From: Cryobacterium levicorallinum
GTDB lineage: Bacteria; Actinomycetota; Actinomycetes; Actinomycetales; Microbacteriaceae
Assembly: GCF_004402405.1 (NCBI RefSeq)
Contig: NZ_SOFE01000004.1
Span: 62,001 to 126,000, forward strand
Reading direction: 5' to 3'
Length of the DNA stretch: 64,000 bases
The first letter of the stretch is position 1. Each line of letters starts with the position of its first letter. This document shows positions 55,528-64,000 of the stretch, piece by piece. The notes under the pieces were generated by a model. It did not search any database. It saw only the letters and a list, made by a program, of their open reading frames with translations, and had not been told where the DNA came from. Made by a program: the position numbers and the translations under genes.

Positions 55528-56117
55528 GCTTTGGAGTTCTCCTTGAGGTTCATATGTCCGTTTGCGATGTCGAGCACGGCCTGGATGAGTAGGCGTCGTT
55601 CGACGATCTTGATGCGATTCTGCAGGGAAGTTTCGGTGTCGCCGGGCTCGATATCGACGCGTTCCTGGACGAGAATGGGGCCCTCGTCGACGCCGTTATC
55701 AACGACGATGATGCTCGCGCCGGTCTGCACGGCGCCGGCGGCGAGGGCGTCACGCACGGCGTGGGCTCCCGGAAATTCGGGCAGATAGGCCGGATGCGTG
55801 TTGATCAGGTTCGGCGACAGCGCGGCGACGACGCGCGGCGGCAGCAGTCGCATCATGCCGCTGAGTATGACCAGGTCGGGCTGCCACTGCTGAATCTGGG
55901 CGAGCAGTTCGTCGCCCCAGGCCGCCCGGTCTTTAAACGACGAGAAGGGAACGGAGAAGGCCGGGATTCCGAATTCGATCCCGAGCTCCAGCCCGTCGGC
56001 GTCGCGGTCGGCGCCGATCGCGATGACTCGCGCCGGAAATTCGGCGTCTTCGGACACCTCGAGCAGGGCTCGCAGGTTGGATCCTCCGCCGGAGATCAGC
56101 ACGACAATAGACAGCAC
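55524..56117 (-). CDS. purN: Phosphoribosylglycinamide formyltransferase
   Basis: Third step of purine synthesis, formyl transfer from 10-formyl-THF to GAR; cytosolic, 197 aa. The phosphate-binding start [16 protein letters not shown], the catalytic segment [20 protein letters not shown] with the N-x-H pair, and the aspartate in [13 protein letters not shown] are intact. It lies directly before purH, overlapping by ATGA, and 9 bp after the DUF6350 gene. Confidence 0.96.
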   Translation of the reverse strand: MLSIVVLISGGGSNLRALLEVSEDAEFPARVIAIGADRDADGLELGIEFGIPAFSVPFSSFKDRAAWGDELLAQIQQWQPDLVILSGMMRLLPPRVVAALSPNLINTHPAYLPEFPGAHAVRDALAAGAVQTGASIIVVDNGVDEGPILVQERVDIEPGDTETSLQNRIKIVERRLLIQAVLDIANGHMNLKENSKA

Positions 56118-56126
56118 CGTTTGAGC

Positions 56127-57389
56127 TTACCGTTTGACCGGGAGCCCCGACGGGACTCGCACCCGGCCGGCAAGCATGCCGAGGGCCGCAGCGACACCGA
56201 TTTCGGCTGCGGCGAGCGCGCCGACCAGCAGCGGATTCGGGCCGACCTCGACGAGGCGGCCGGGGCCCATCGCGCCGGCCGACCACCAGGAGAGCAGCCC
56301 GAGCAGCGCTCCGGCGACCACCCCCATGCCGAGGCCGGTGAGAATGTGTTCGATCGCACTTCGTTCGGCCACACGTCGCTCGGGCACATCGGGGAGAGCC
56401 AGCCGTTGCCGGGTCACGACCGCGAATGCGAAGCCGATCAGCACCGGAACGAGCAGCCCGATAAATCCGTAGGCCGGCGTGCCCTGCGGCAGCGCGCCGA
56501 AGATGGGCAGGCCGGGCAAGGTGCCCACCACGGTGCCGATCGGCGAGACACTGGTGCCGACTCCCATCGCGATTCCCGGGCCAATGAACCAGGCTGCGGC
56601 CCAGATGACGAGGTTGGGAATGAGCGCGAGCTGCGCGAGGGTGATCGTGGCGCCGCCGAATACCCCGGCCTGCACCGCCTCGTACAGCCCGATGATGGTC
56701 GCATAGTTGAGAGCGATAAGCACGGCCACGGTCGCGGCCGACACGATCAGCACCCCCGCGGCGGCAGCGGTTCCGCCGCGCAGGGACCCGGCGATCACGA
56801 TGCGGGTGGTATGCGGCAGCTTTCGATACCACGAGCGGATGCGCCGGCTCACCGGATCCAGACGCTCCGCCACTTCCACGGTCTGGCGCCGCCCCAGTTC
56901 CGCCCCGACCACAACGCCGACCGCATAGATGAGCGTCGGCAGCAGAAGCCCCTGCAGCTGGTTGGGCGTGACCGTCTCCGAGACGGCGGACAGGGTCACC
57001 AGCGCGGCGAGGACGGCGTAGGTGCCCACGGCGACGCCGACGCCGGTCCAGCGGTGCGGGGTTTCGGCGGCGCGACGGCCGGTGTGCATGCCCATGAGTA
57101 CGGAGAGCATGGCGAAGCCGAGCGGCACGACGGTGACCAGAAAAGGGGTGTCGGCACCCGCCAGGCCGAGCGCGGCCGCCACGTCCGGGCCGAGCTGCAC
57201 CGTGAGGTCGACACCGTTGCCGAGCAGCCAGATATCGGCCGCGGCCCGCCAGAACACGAACCATTCGACGGACAGGCCGAAGTGGGCGGCCCAGAGTATG
57301 GTGAGCGGCACCATGGCGATGCCGATGCCGATGGCGACAACAAGTAATGCCTCAAGAGCGGCGAGCAGGGCGGTCGTTATGCGGTTCAT
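56127..57389 (-). CDS. DUF6350 family membrane protein
   Basis: 420 aa, about ten membrane helices, conserved in Microbacteriaceae and relatives next to purN-purH. Function unknown; a role in cell division (PerM-like) has been proposed in mycobacteria for the related family, which I cite only as a possibility. ATG at 57389 (MNRITTALLAALEALLVV); the frame extends upstream without support. Probably cotranscribed with purNH. Confidence 0.82.
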   Translation of the reverse strand: MNRITTALLAALEALLVVAIGIGIAMVPLTILWAAHFGLSVEWFVFWRAAADIWLLGNGVDLTVQLGPDVAAALGLAGADTPFLVTVVPLGFAMLSVLMGMHTGRRAAETPHRWTGVGVAVGTYAVLAALVTLSAVSETVTPNQLQGLLLPTLIYAVGVVVGAELGRRQTVEVAERLDPVSRRIRSWYRKLPHTTRIVIAGSLRGGTAAAAGVLIVSAATVAVLIALNYATIIGLYEAVQAGVFGGATITLAQLALIPNLVIWAAAWFIGPGIAMGVGTSVSPIGTVVGTLPGLPIFGALPQGTPAYGFIGLLVPVLIGFAFAVVTRQRLALPDVPERRVAERSAIEHILTGLGMGVVAGALLGLLSWWSAGAMGPGRLVEVGPNPLLVGALAAAEIGVAAALGMLAGRVRVPSGLPVKR

Positions 57390-57440
57390 CCGTTGTGAGC
57401 CTATATCGCCCCGGTGACAATGCTTGCCAAGGCCGCACGT

Positions 57441-57473
57441 AGAAAGGGGCCCGCCGGTCACCCGGCGAGCCCC
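57441..57473 (-). terminator. Intrinsic terminator of sucCD
   Basis: Read on the minus strand, GGGGCTCGCCGG pairs with CCGGCGGGCCCC around a GTGA loop (one mismatch), followed by TTTCT. Starts 14 bp after the sucD stop. Confidence 0.9.
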
Positions 57474-57486
57474 TCAAACGTTCTAC

Positions 57487-58374
57487 TTACAGTGCGGCAA
57501 GTGCCTCGCGCAGCAGGGTCGCAGCCTCGCTCGGCGTCTTGCCGACCTTGACTCCGGCGGCCTCGAGGGCCTCCTTCTTGCCCTGGGCGGTTCCGGCTCC
57601 GTCGGAGACGATGGCGCCGGCGTGGCCCATGGTCTTTCCCTCGGGGGCGGTGAAACCGGCCACGTAGCCGATGACCGGCTTCGTGACGTGCGCCTTGATG
57701 TACTCGGCGGCCTTTTCTTCAGCGTCGCCGCCGATTTCGCCGATCATGACGATGGCGAGCGTCTCCGGGTCGTTCTCGAAGGCCTCGAGGGCATCGATGT
57801 GCGTGGTGCCGATGATGGGGTCGCCACCGATACCGATCGCGGTGGAGAAGCCGAGGTCGCGCAGTTCGTACATCATCTGGTAGGTCAGGGTGCCCGACTT
57901 GGAGACGAGTCCGACCGGGCCTTTGACGGTGATATTGGCCGGGGTGATGCCGACGAGTGCTTCACCGGGCGTGATGATGCCGGGGCAGTTCGGGCCGATA
58001 ATGCGGGTCTTGTTGCCCTTTTTGATGGCGTAGGCCCAGAACTCGGCCGAGTCCTGCACCGGGACACCCTCGGTGATGATGACGAGCAGCGGAATCTCGG
58101 CGTCGATCGCTTCGATAACGGCGTCCTTGGTGAACACCGGCGGTACGAAGATGATCGACACGTCGGCGCCGGTCTTCTCGACGGCTTCCTTGACCGTGCC
58201 GAAGACGGGGAGTTCGACGTTGCCGTGCACGACGGTGGTGCCGGCCTTGCGGGCGTTGACGCCACCGACGACCTGGGTACCGGCCTTGAGCATGAGGGCG
58301 GTGTGCTTGGTGCCCTCACCTCCGGTGATGCCCTGAACGATGACCTTGGAATCCTTGTTGAGGAAGATTGACAT
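57487..58374 (-). CDS. sucD: Succinyl-CoA ligase, alpha subunit
   Basis: Forms succinate and ATP/GTP from succinyl-CoA with SucC; cytosolic, 295 aa. CoA-binding domain starts [19 protein letters not shown]; the phosphorylated histidine is in the C-terminal [18 protein letters not shown] (H near residue 250). [14 protein letters not shown] is another fixed segment. Nine bp downstream of sucC, same operon. Confidence 0.97.
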   Translation of the reverse strand: MSIFLNKDSKVIVQGITGGEGTKHTALMLKAGTQVVGGVNARKAGTTVVHGNVELPVFGTVKEAVEKTGADVSIIFVPPVFTKDAVIEAIDAEIPLLVIITEGVPVQDSAEFWAYAIKKGNKTRIIGPNCPGIITPGEALVGITPANITVKGPVGLVSKSGTLTYQMMYELRDLGFSTAIGIGGDPIIGTTHIDALEAFENDPETLAIVMIGEIGGDAEEKAAEYIKAHVTKPVIGYVAGFTAPEGKTMGHAGAIVSDGAGTAQGKKEALEAAGVKVGKTPSEAATLLREALAAL

Positions 58375-58383
58375 TGTTGTCCC

Positions 58384-59553
58384 TTACTTCGCTGCGTGGG
58401 CGAGTTCGGCGGCCTTGGCGGCGCCCTCGTCCATAGTGGCGGCCAGTGTTACGAGCGGGTGGTTCGCCTCGGCGAGGATACGACGACCCTCCTCGACGTT
58501 GTTGCCATCGAGGCGCACCACGAGCGGCTTGTTGGCGGCGCTTCCAAGCTCGGCGAGCGCGCCCACGATACCCTTGGCGACAGCGTCACAGGCGGTGATG
58601 CCGCCGAAGACATTAACGAACACGCTCTTGACCTGCGGGTCACCGAGAATAACGTCGAGGCCGGCAGCCATGACCTCAGCGGATGCTCCGCCCCCGATGT
58701 CGAGGAAGTTGGCCGGCTTGACACTGCCGAAGTTCTCGCCGGCGTAGGCGACAACGTCAAGGGTTGACATGACGAGTCCAGCGCCGTTGCCGATGATACC
58801 GACTTCACCGTCGAGCTTGACGTAGTTGAGGCCGGCGGCCTTTGCCTTGGCTTCGAGCGGGTCAGCCGCGGCAGCGTCCTCGAGGAGGGCGTGCTTGGGG
58901 TGACGGAAATCGGCGTTCTCGTCGATCGTGACCTTGCCATCGAGGGCGATGATGTCGCCCTCTTCGGTGAGGACGAGCGGGTTGACCTCGACCAGGGTCG
59001 CGTCTTCACCCGTGAATACGTCGTAGAGCTTGACGAAGACCGGAGCGACCTTGTCGACGAGCTCGGCCGGGAACTTTGCGTCGATCGCGATCTGCTTCGC
59101 GACGGCGAGGTCGATGCCGACCGCGGGGTCGACGGCCGTGTAGGCGAGCGCTTCGGGCTTCTCGACGGCGAGAATTTCGATCTCGACGCCACCCTCGTAG
59201 CTGGCGAGCGACAGGTAGGAGCGGTTGGACCGGTCCAGCAGCACGGAGAAGTAGAACTCCTGCTTGATGCGGGCGCCTCCCGCCACCATGACGCGGTGCA
59301 CGGTGTGGCCCTTGATGTCCAGGCCCAGGATGCCCTGGCCTGCGGCCTCGGCGTCATCCGGAGTCTTGGCTACCTTGACACCGCCGGCCTTGCCGCGGCC
59401 GCCGACCTTGACCTGCGCTTTGACGACGACAACGCCGCCGAGCTTCTCGGCCGCTGCACGCACTTCGGCGGGGGTGTCGGCGATAATGCCCGGCAGAACC
59501 GGTACACCATATTCCTCAAAGAGGTCTCTCGCTTGGTATTCGTAAAGGTCCAC
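58384..59553 (-). CDS. sucC: Succinyl-CoA ligase, beta subunit
   Basis: 389 aa (family 388-390), ATP-grasp plus ligase domain. N-terminal [21 protein letters not shown] is the family signature; the GTG at 59553 with GGAAGAG 6 nt upstream is the start, although the frame is open much further. The nucleotide lysine lies in [32 protein letters not shown] and [14 protein letters not shown] bind CoA/phosphate. A palindrome shared with icd lies 109-126 bp upstream. Confidence 0.97.
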   Translation of the reverse strand: MDLYEYQARDLFEEYGVPVLPGIIADTPAEVRAAAEKLGGVVVVKAQVKVGGRGKAGGVKVAKTPDDAEAAGQGILGLDIKGHTVHRVMVAGGARIKQEFYFSVLLDRSNRSYLSLASYEGGVEIEILAVEKPEALAYTAVDPAVGIDLAVAKQIAIDAKFPAELVDKVAPVFVKLYDVFTGEDATLVEVNPLVLTEEGDIIALDGKVTIDENADFRHPKHALLEDAAAADPLEAKAKAAGLNYVKLDGEVGIIGNGAGLVMSTLDVVAYAGENFGSVKPANFLDIGGGASAEVMAAGLDVILGDPQVKSVFVNVFGGITACDAVAKGIVGALAELGSAANKPLVVRLDGNNVEEGRRILAEANHPLVTLAATMDEGAAKAAELAHAAK

Positions 59554-59661
59554 GCTGCTCTTCCAATCCGCGTCGTGGCGATCACCTGCCGGTGCCGGTA
59601 GATCGCTACATGATGATGGGTAATTGAGATTGTTGGTGACAGCAGTCGTTGCCGCAAAATA

Positions 59662-59679
59662 GCTCGACATCAAGACATA
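59662..59679. promoter_or_regulatory. 18-bp palindrome upstream of sucCD
   Basis: TAGCTCGACATCAAGACA, a 16/18 match to the palindromic consensus TATCTYGAYRTCRAGATA formed by the site upstream of icd. Same regulator likely. Confidence 0.6.
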
Positions 59680-59815
59680 CCGACCATCTGAAACTCTATC
59701 GCGTGAATCAGGCGTCGGGTCGCACCCTGAATCCGCGTCCGCCCACGCCAACCGCCCGCGCAAGGCTAGCCACACCTTGCTGGACCAGGCCTCGACACCC
59801 TGCCTATCCTTACTC

Positions 59816-60526
59816 ATGACCAATTTGTCTCACGTGGTGGAACCACACGCCGCCGGCCTTGCCTCACGGTTGAACTGGCTGCGCGCCGGAGTTCTCGGCG
59901 CGAATGACGGCATCGTCTCTGTCGCCGCCCTCGTCGTCGGTGTCGCCGCCGCGACCACGGATTCCCACGTCATCCTCATCGCCGGTGTCGCGAGCCTGCT
60001 CGCCGGGGCGATCTCGATGGCGCTCGGGGAGTACGTGTCGGTGAGCAGCCAGCGCGACTCCGAACGCGCCCTGATCGCGAAGGAAACCTGGGAACTTGAA
60101 AACGAGCCCGACGAGGAACTCGCCGAACTCGCCGGCTTCTACCAGGCCAAGGGCCTGTCGCCCCAGACTGCCCAGCAGGTCGCGGTCGAACTGACCGAGC
60201 ATGATGCCCTCGGCGCGCACCTCGAGGTTGAACTGCACATCACCGAGCAGGACGTCTCTAATCCCTGGCACGCAGCATACGCATCCGCTATCGCCTTCAC
60301 CGTCGGCGCGGCGCTCCCCCTGCTCGCCGTCCTGCTGCCCCCGGCCGAATGGCGCATCGCGGCCACCTTCGTCGCGGTGCTGATCGCCCTCGTTATCACC
60401 GGTTGGCTCAGCGCGCACCTCGGCAACAGCCCGAAACCGCGCGCGATCGCCCGAATTGTCATCGGCGGCATCCTCGCCCTCGCGGTCACCTATGTCATCG
60501 GTGCACTGATCGGCGGCAACGTCTAG
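59816..60526 (+). CDS. VIT1/CCC1 family iron/manganese transporter
   Basis: 236 aa, five predicted membrane helices. The first helix reads [22 protein letters not shown] and the second [21 protein letters not shown], both fixed in the family; the cytosolic glutamate-rich region (about 95-145: [20 protein letters not shown]) is where VIT1 binds metal. Members move Fe2+ or Mn2+ out of the cytosol. ATG at 59816; an upstream ATG lacks support. Confidence 0.9.
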   Translation: MTNLSHVVEPHAAGLASRLNWLRAGVLGANDGIVSVAALVVGVAAATTDSHVILIAGVASLLAGAISMALGEYVSVSSQRDSERALIAKETWELENEPDEELAELAGFYQAKGLSPQTAQQVAVELTEHDALGAHLEVELHITEQDVSNPWHAAYASAIAFTVGAALPLLAVLLPPAEWRIAATFVAVLIALVITGWLSAHLGNSPKPRAIARIVIGGILALAVTYVIGALIGGNV

Positions 60527-60544
60527 CGCATCTAGGCTGAAACC

Positions 60545-60925
60545 ATGTCTCGACAATCCATCGTCACCGCGGGTGTGCTCGACGCCGCCCTCGTGCTGTT
60601 GTTCGCCGCGATCGGTCGACTGAGCCACGGCGAGACCCTGGCCGGCCTGGGCGTGACTGCCTGGCCATTTCTCGGCGGGCTGATCATCGGCTGGCTGTTG
60701 CTGCGCGCCTGGCGCCACCCGCTCAGCGTGGTCTGGACCGGCCTCGGCATCTGGATCGCAACGGTGGCCGGCGGCCTCCTGCTGCGCCTCGCTGGCGGCC
60801 AGGGCGTTCAGCTCAGTTTCGCGATCGTCACGACCATCGTGCTCGGCATCTTCCTGCTCGGCTGGCGCGCCATCGCCGCGCTGGTGCGTCGCACTTCTCG
60901 CAAGCGGATGCCCGCCCCGGTCTGA
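60545..60925 (+). CDS. DUF3054 family membrane protein
   Basis: 126 aa, four membrane helices, a small actinobacterial family of unknown function. Typical segments are LDAALVLLFAAIGRLSH at the start, WPFLGGLIIGWLLLRAW in helix 2 and TVAGGLLLRLAGGQGV in the middle. It begins 18 bp after the VIT1-like gene and may be cotranscribed. A basic tail (RRTSRKRMP) ends the protein. Confidence 0.85.
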   Translation: MSRQSIVTAGVLDAALVLLFAAIGRLSHGETLAGLGVTAWPFLGGLIIGWLLLRAWRHPLSVVWTGLGIWIATVAGGLLLRLAGGQGVQLSFAIVTTIVLGIFLLGWRAIAALVRRTSRKRMPAPV

Positions 60926-60990
60926 TACCCCAGCCGTCTCGTACCCCAGAGGTCTCGTTGACTCCTTCACTTGGCGGCGCGAGAGGCGGC

Positions 60991-61113
60991 ATGGGCGGCC
61001 GGGAGTATTCTCGGCGCCAGGAGCCAGGACCGACCGCGACGCGCCTGTTTCGCCTGCCGCAGGATGATCTGGAGCATCCGCTTGACGTGATTGCCGGTGC
61101 CGATACGGACTGA
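60991..61113 (+). CDS. Possible 40-residue protein
   Basis: ATG at 60991 with GAGAGG 4 nt upstream, 40 codons, high third-position GC. Contains GGREYSRRQEPG and LFRLPQDDLEHPLDVIAG; basic first half, acidic second half. No family recognised. An upstream in-frame TTG would lengthen it by 11 residues. It ends 3 bp before the stop of the acidic protein gene on the other strand. Confidence 0.35.
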   Translation: MGGREYSRRQEPGPTATRLFRLPQDDLEHPLDVIAGADTD

Positions 61114-61116
61114 CGG

Positions 61117-61302
61117 TCAGTAGCTGTCGTCGTTGTCGAAGTCGATGTCGGGGTACAGGTCGGGGTCAAGATCAAGGTCGATACTGCGGTCATCCGCATC
61201 CGGCCCCGCCAAATCCTGGTCGTCGTTCTCCCGGTCCAAATCCCGGTCGAGATCGTCGATTTTCCGGTTCTCGTCGCTCCAGAACTCATTGGCATCGCTC
61301 AT
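61117..61302 (-). CDS. Small acidic protein
   Basis: 61 aa, about 45% Asp+Glu, no Cys, no hydrophobic segment. A run of D-L-D type repeats (IDDLDRDLDREND, then SIDLDLDPDLYPDIDFDND) makes up most of it. The ATG at 61302 with AGAGAGG upstream is the likely start. It could be disordered, bind cations or mimic nucleic acid; nothing in the sequence decides. No family recognised. Confidence 0.65.
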   Translation of the reverse strand: MSDANEFWSDENRKIDDLDRDLDRENDDQDLAGPDADDRSIDLDLDPDLYPDIDFDNDDSY

Positions 61303-61400
61303 GATCTGCCTCTCTTTGACGTGAGCGCGGATATTTCGCAGGTCACGGCACCCCACGCCCATGGGGCTTCAAGCAGGGCGAGCTATCTGTCCGGGCCGGT

Positions 61401-62378
61401 CTACTCGGCACGGTGCAGCCCCGGTGTCGCGAGCAATTGGCCGTCGCGCAGCACGGCAAGCACGTCGATGGCGAACCGCGCGGTCATCTCGTTCAGCGTC
61501 GCTTCGCCGCCGGCCACGATCGCCGTCGCGAGCACATCTGCCGTGACAATGTCGGCGGCGAACACGCTTACCTGGCGAAACGGCGATAACTCCCCGTTCA
61601 GCGCCGTCCAGATGTGTTCGCCGCGTTCCGCGCTGCCCGACGTCGCTACCGCGCGAAGCGGATGCCGCAGCGGCACGCTGGCCAGCACGTCACCTCGGTA
61701 GGCCGGATTGACTATCGCCACGACCCACTCCGGATGCTCGGTGACCACTGCCGGAACGGCCACCCCGTGCCCGGTCGACATCGCGCCGTCGCCGAACTCC
61801 CACGCTCCAAACCGACCTTTCGGCTCGCCGCTGACCAGAACATCGCCGCCCGCATTTATGGACCAGTTGAGCAGACCCCGAGAGGTCAACGCCGCACCGG
61901 CCTCAGCTATCGCAAGAGCCTTCACCACCCCGGAGAGATCGATCACACCATCGGCGCGATGCGGTGTGAACACGCCATTGCTGCGGTCGCGCCAGGTCAG
62001 CGCGAGCGCGTAAGCGTCCCGCACACTCGCACTCGAATCCGTCAAACGGATGTCCCCACGCGCGATCCGGCTCAGCTCCGAGTCGTCCCGGTATAGGCTG
62101 AACCGCTCATCCCAGCGCCGAAACATCGCCTTGGCGAGTTCTGCGGCTTCGACCCGAGCGCTCTCCCCCACGGTGTGCGCATCGGAATCGGCCAGCCGCA
62201 GGCTCACCATCGTGCCCATCGTCTCGAAAGTCAGCGCTGGCCAGGTGCGATCGACCGATGCGCGGGCGGCCGTGCGGGCTGCCACACGGGCGGACTCCAC
62301 CGCGTGCGGCAGCCCGGGCGCGGGACGCACCGGCGAGCCGGCGAGTGTGCGTTCGTGATCGGATCCGATGGCGGCCAC
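61401..62378 (-). CDS. apbE: FAD:protein FMN transferase
   Basis: Attaches FMN to a threonine of target proteins through a phosphodiester bond, using FAD and Mg2+; 325 aa. Family segments are TFETMGTMVSLRLAD, DLSGVVKALAIAEAGAAL (K/G-rich FAD loop), NAGGDVLVSGEP, and the metal-binding aspartate/threonine region FAADIVTADVLATAIVAGG. No lipobox, so it probably works in the cytosol or is exported in another way. It follows the FMN-binding gene by 2 bp, and that protein is its obvious target. Confidence 0.93.
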   Translation of the reverse strand: MAAIGSDHERTLAGSPVRPAPGLPHAVESARVAARTAARASVDRTWPALTFETMGTMVSLRLADSDAHTVGESARVEAAELAKAMFRRWDERFSLYRDDSELSRIARGDIRLTDSSASVRDAYALALTWRDRSNGVFTPHRADGVIDLSGVVKALAIAEAGAALTSRGLLNWSINAGGDVLVSGEPKGRFGAWEFGDGAMSTGHGVAVPAVVTEHPEWVVAIVNPAYRGDVLASVPLRHPLRAVATSGSAERGEHIWTALNGELSPFRQVSVFAADIVTADVLATAIVAGGEATLNEMTARFAIDVLAVLRDGQLLATPGLHRAE

Positions 62379-62380
62379 GT

Positions 62381-63010
62381 TTAAAAGCCCGCCGTGTCGA
62401 GGGCTGATTGCAGGGACCGCAGGTAGCCCTGGGTCGTGTAGGTGGCGCCGCTGACGCTTTGCACGTTCGCGGACTGCGCGGCGAGCACCTCGGATCGCAG
62501 AATCGGCGCGGCCTGGTTGCTGATGGCGACCGATCGGCCGCCGCGGTTGGTCAGCTGCAGCGGAGTGACCTCGGTGATCGCGCCGTTGGCGATGGTCACC
62601 GACACCTGCATGTTGCCGAATTGGGTCTGCACCACCGCGCCGGTGAAGGTTCCGGACTGCGCGGCCGCTGACGCGGCAGCGGCTGTCGCGGCGGCCTGGG
62701 CTGTGGCGGCAGTGTTCGCCGCGGCGGTGGAGGCATCAGCGGCATCCGCTGCAGCCTGGGCTGACGCTGCAGTGTTCGCGGCGTCGGCCTGAGCCTTCGC
62801 CGCAGCTGCGGCATCAGCAGCCGCTTTGGCCGTGGCGGCGGCCTGCGCCGCGGCATCCGTTGTGGCGGTCACTGTCGCAGCCGTCGCGGTGCCGCCGGTG
62901 AAGGCGGTCAGGCTCTGCGAGACGTCGATCGCCTGGGAGCCCAGCTGCCAGCCTATGCCGACGATCGAGACGGAGGCCAGGGTGGCCAGGGCTACTGCAC
63001 GTGCTCTCAC
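62381..63010 (-). CDS. Exported FMN-binding domain protein
   Basis: 209 aa. A signal or anchor helix (ARAVALATLASVSIVGIGW, residues 3-21) is followed by a low-complexity Ala/Thr/Asp region (about 40-118, alternating AAA with D, Q, T, K), then an FMN_bind domain (GTFTGAVVQTQFGNMQVSVTI onward). The flavinylation site is SVSGATYT with T190 as the predicted acceptor. GTG at 63010, coupled by GTGA to the reductase-like gene, AAAGG upstream. The Ala-rich region probably forms a long helix or linker that holds the flavin domain off the membrane. Confidence 0.88.
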   Translation of the reverse strand: MRARAVALATLASVSIVGIGWQLGSQAIDVSQSLTAFTGGTATAATVTATTDAAAQAAATAKAAADAAAAAKAQADAANTAASAQAAADAADASTAAANTAATAQAAATAAAASAAAQSGTFTGAVVQTQFGNMQVSVTIANGAITEVTPLQLTNRGGRSVAISNQAAPILRSEVLAAQSANVQSVSGATYTTQGYLRSLQSALDTAGF

Positions 63011-64000
63011 CAGTCGAACCTTTCGTAGTGGATCTGCTTCTTGGGAACCCCGCCGGAACGGGCATCGCGCACGACGGCGTCGGTCCACGGCCGGGGGCCG
63101 CAGATATAGATGTCGCTGCTGGTCAGTTCCGGCACGATCTTCTTCAGGGTGATCCCGGCTTTGGCGGCATCCGCTGGCAGCCAGGTGCTGACTCCCTTGG
63201 GTCGTTTGCCGGCGATGACGCGCAGCTGCGCGCCGCGCACCCGGCAGAGGTCCGTCAGTTCGTCGACCAGGTAGGTGTCGCCGACCGAGTGCGAGCGGAG
63301 CAGCACGGTGGCGTGGCCCGGCGCGAACGAGACCGTTTCCAGCAGGGAGCGGATGGGCGCCACGCCGATGCCGGCCGCGATCAGCACGACCCGCGGCGAC
63401 GTGCGGGCGTTTTCGGTGAACAGGCCATACGGGCCTTCGAAGCTCACCCGGGTGCCACGCGCCAGTTGGGGCAGCTGCCGGGAGGCGTCCCCGAGACCGC
63501 GCACGGTGACGCGCAGGCCCCGCCCGCTCGGGGCGGAGGACAGGGAAAACGGGTGTGCCTGCCACCAGAGTCCGTGCGCCCAGAACCGCCAAATGAAGAA
63601 CTGTCCTGATGTCGCGCGCAGCTGCTCCAGCTTTCGTCCGGTCAGGGTGATCGAGACCACACCGGGTGCGACCTGCTCGATCGAAGCCACCCGAAGCTGG
63701 TGCCGCGCTGAGCGCACTACCGGCAGCAGGAAGCGAAACACGACGATGCTTCCGGCGACCGCAACGTACAGGGCCAGCCAGTAGTAACGGGCGATGGAAC
63801 CCTCGCTGAGCAGGCCACCGACGCTTAACTGGTGCGGAATGGCGACGAGCACCGAGAGGTAGGCCAGCAGGTGCACAGCGTGCCAGGCCTCGTAGCGAAA
63901 CTTTCGACGCACCACGACGAGCGAGGTCACGACGACGCCGATCATGAGCGCGAGGCCGAGAAAGGCGAGCGGCATGTCGGGCAGGCCTGTGAACATGTTC
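63007..64000 (-). CDS. Ferric-reductase-like/ferredoxin reductase flavoprotein (5' end cut by window edge)
   Basis: At least 330 residues visible; the start lies beyond the right edge. Visible are two or three membrane helices of a ferric-reductase-like domain with paired histidines (YEAWHAVHLLAYL; AIPHQLSVGG) expected to bind haem. Then come an FAD domain (AHPFSLSSAPSG) and an NAD(P)H domain (VVLIAAGIGVAPIRSLLE, IYICGPRPWTDAV). It is the first visible gene of a three-gene operon with the FMN-binding protein and ApbE, implying transfer of electrons from NAD(P)H to an extracytoplasmic covalent flavin. Confidence 0.88.
   Translation of the reverse strand, partial: NMFTGLPDMPLAFLGLALMIGVVVTSLVVVRRKFRYEAWHAVHLLAYLSVLVAIPHQLSVGGLLSEGSIARYYWLALYVAVAGSIVVFRFLLPVVRSARHQLRVASIEQVAPGVVSITLTGRKLEQLRATSGQFFIWRFWAHGLWWQAHPFSLSSAPSGRGLRVTVRGLGDASRQLPQLARGTRVSFEGPYGLFTENARTSPRVVLIAAGIGVAPIRSLLETVSFAPGHATVLLRSHSVGDTYLVDELTDLCRVRGAQLRVIAGKRPKGVSTWLPADAAKAGITLKKIVPELTSSDIYICGPRPWTDAVVRDARSGGVPKKQIHYERFDW

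Noticed and set aside
55761..57347. 528-codon plus-strand frame opposite purN and DUF6350
   Set aside because: Spans two real genes on the other strand and their junction; low-complexity composition.
62381..63592. 403-codon frame combining the FMN-binding protein with an upstream extension
   Set aside because: The first half is out of frame with the real reductase-like gene it overlaps; the GTG at 63010 with AAAGG and the GTGA overlap is the natural start.
1..64000. Mobile elements, prophage or biosynthetic gene cluster
   Set aside because: No transposase, integrase, phage structural gene, or large synthase was found on either strand.

Overview
The window is high-GC DNA from an actinobacterium, almost certainly a member of the Microbacteriaceae (Cryobacterium/Leifsonia-like). 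The signs are the GC-rich third codon positions, frequent GTG starts and 4-nt ATGA/GTGA overlaps, a sigK/rskA pair, an Mrp operon with fused A and B subunits, a DUF6350 membrane gene after purN-purH, a eukaryote-type NADP isocitrate dehydrogenase, and a very frequent GCGGATGC/GCATCCGC word. There is no transposase, integrase, prophage, rRNA or CRISPR array. One tRNA-Lys is present. Assignment to the family is inference from gene content only.

Layout. 0-6 kb: a class IV aminotransferase (aminodeoxychorismate lyase type), sigK-rskA, a conserved hypothetical, tRNA-Lys(UUU), a PdxH-like oxidase and an unusual SGNH-GAF fusion. 6.1-10.3 kb: an amide-use cassette (MarR regulator, AmiC-like sensor, APC permease, acetamidase/formamidase). 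10.3-15 kb: a DUF445 protein, a CPH-type copper P-type ATPase behind a CsoR-type operator, and an EamA exporter. 15-24 kb: galactose and arabinose catabolism (galM, DeoR regulator, galTK; LacI regulator, araBA). 24-27.5 kb: gamma-carbonic anhydrase, folD, and glyA under a ZTP riboswitch. 27.6-34 kb: an mnh(mrp) A/B-C-D-E-F-G Na+/H+ antiporter operon. 34-40 kb: an MFS exporter, purU, a YrdB-like protein, an MhqD/MhqO-like hydrolase-dioxygenase pair and a second MFS transporter. 40-47 kb: a large secreted subtilase, icd, a GNAT enzyme, an alkyltransferase-like protein and a gene-poor stretch with tandem repeats. 47-54 kb: a heterodimeric ABC exporter preceded by a 34-codon gene with an ideal ribosome-binding site, a DedA protein and a Leu/Val-type dehydrogenase. 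54-60 kb: purN-purH, DUF6350, sucCD. 60-64 kb: a VIT1-like transporter, a DUF3054 protein, a small acidic protein, and a flavin electron-transfer cassette (ferric-reductase-like protein, FMN-binding protein, ApbE) cut by the right edge.

How parts connect. Several genes belong to one-carbon and purine metabolism (glyA, folD, purU, purN, purH), and the ZTP riboswitch reads a purine-pathway intermediate that accumulates when formyl-folate is short. icd and sucCD share an 18-bp palindrome upstream, suggesting joint control of TCA-cycle genes. The most unusual material is between genes: GGGCCC-based palindromic repeats at four loci, a second repeat on both sides of the copper ATPase, two elements of 97-99 bp with similar terminal inverted repeats, tandem arrays of 12 and 19 bp, and the short peptide gene ahead of the ABC exporter.
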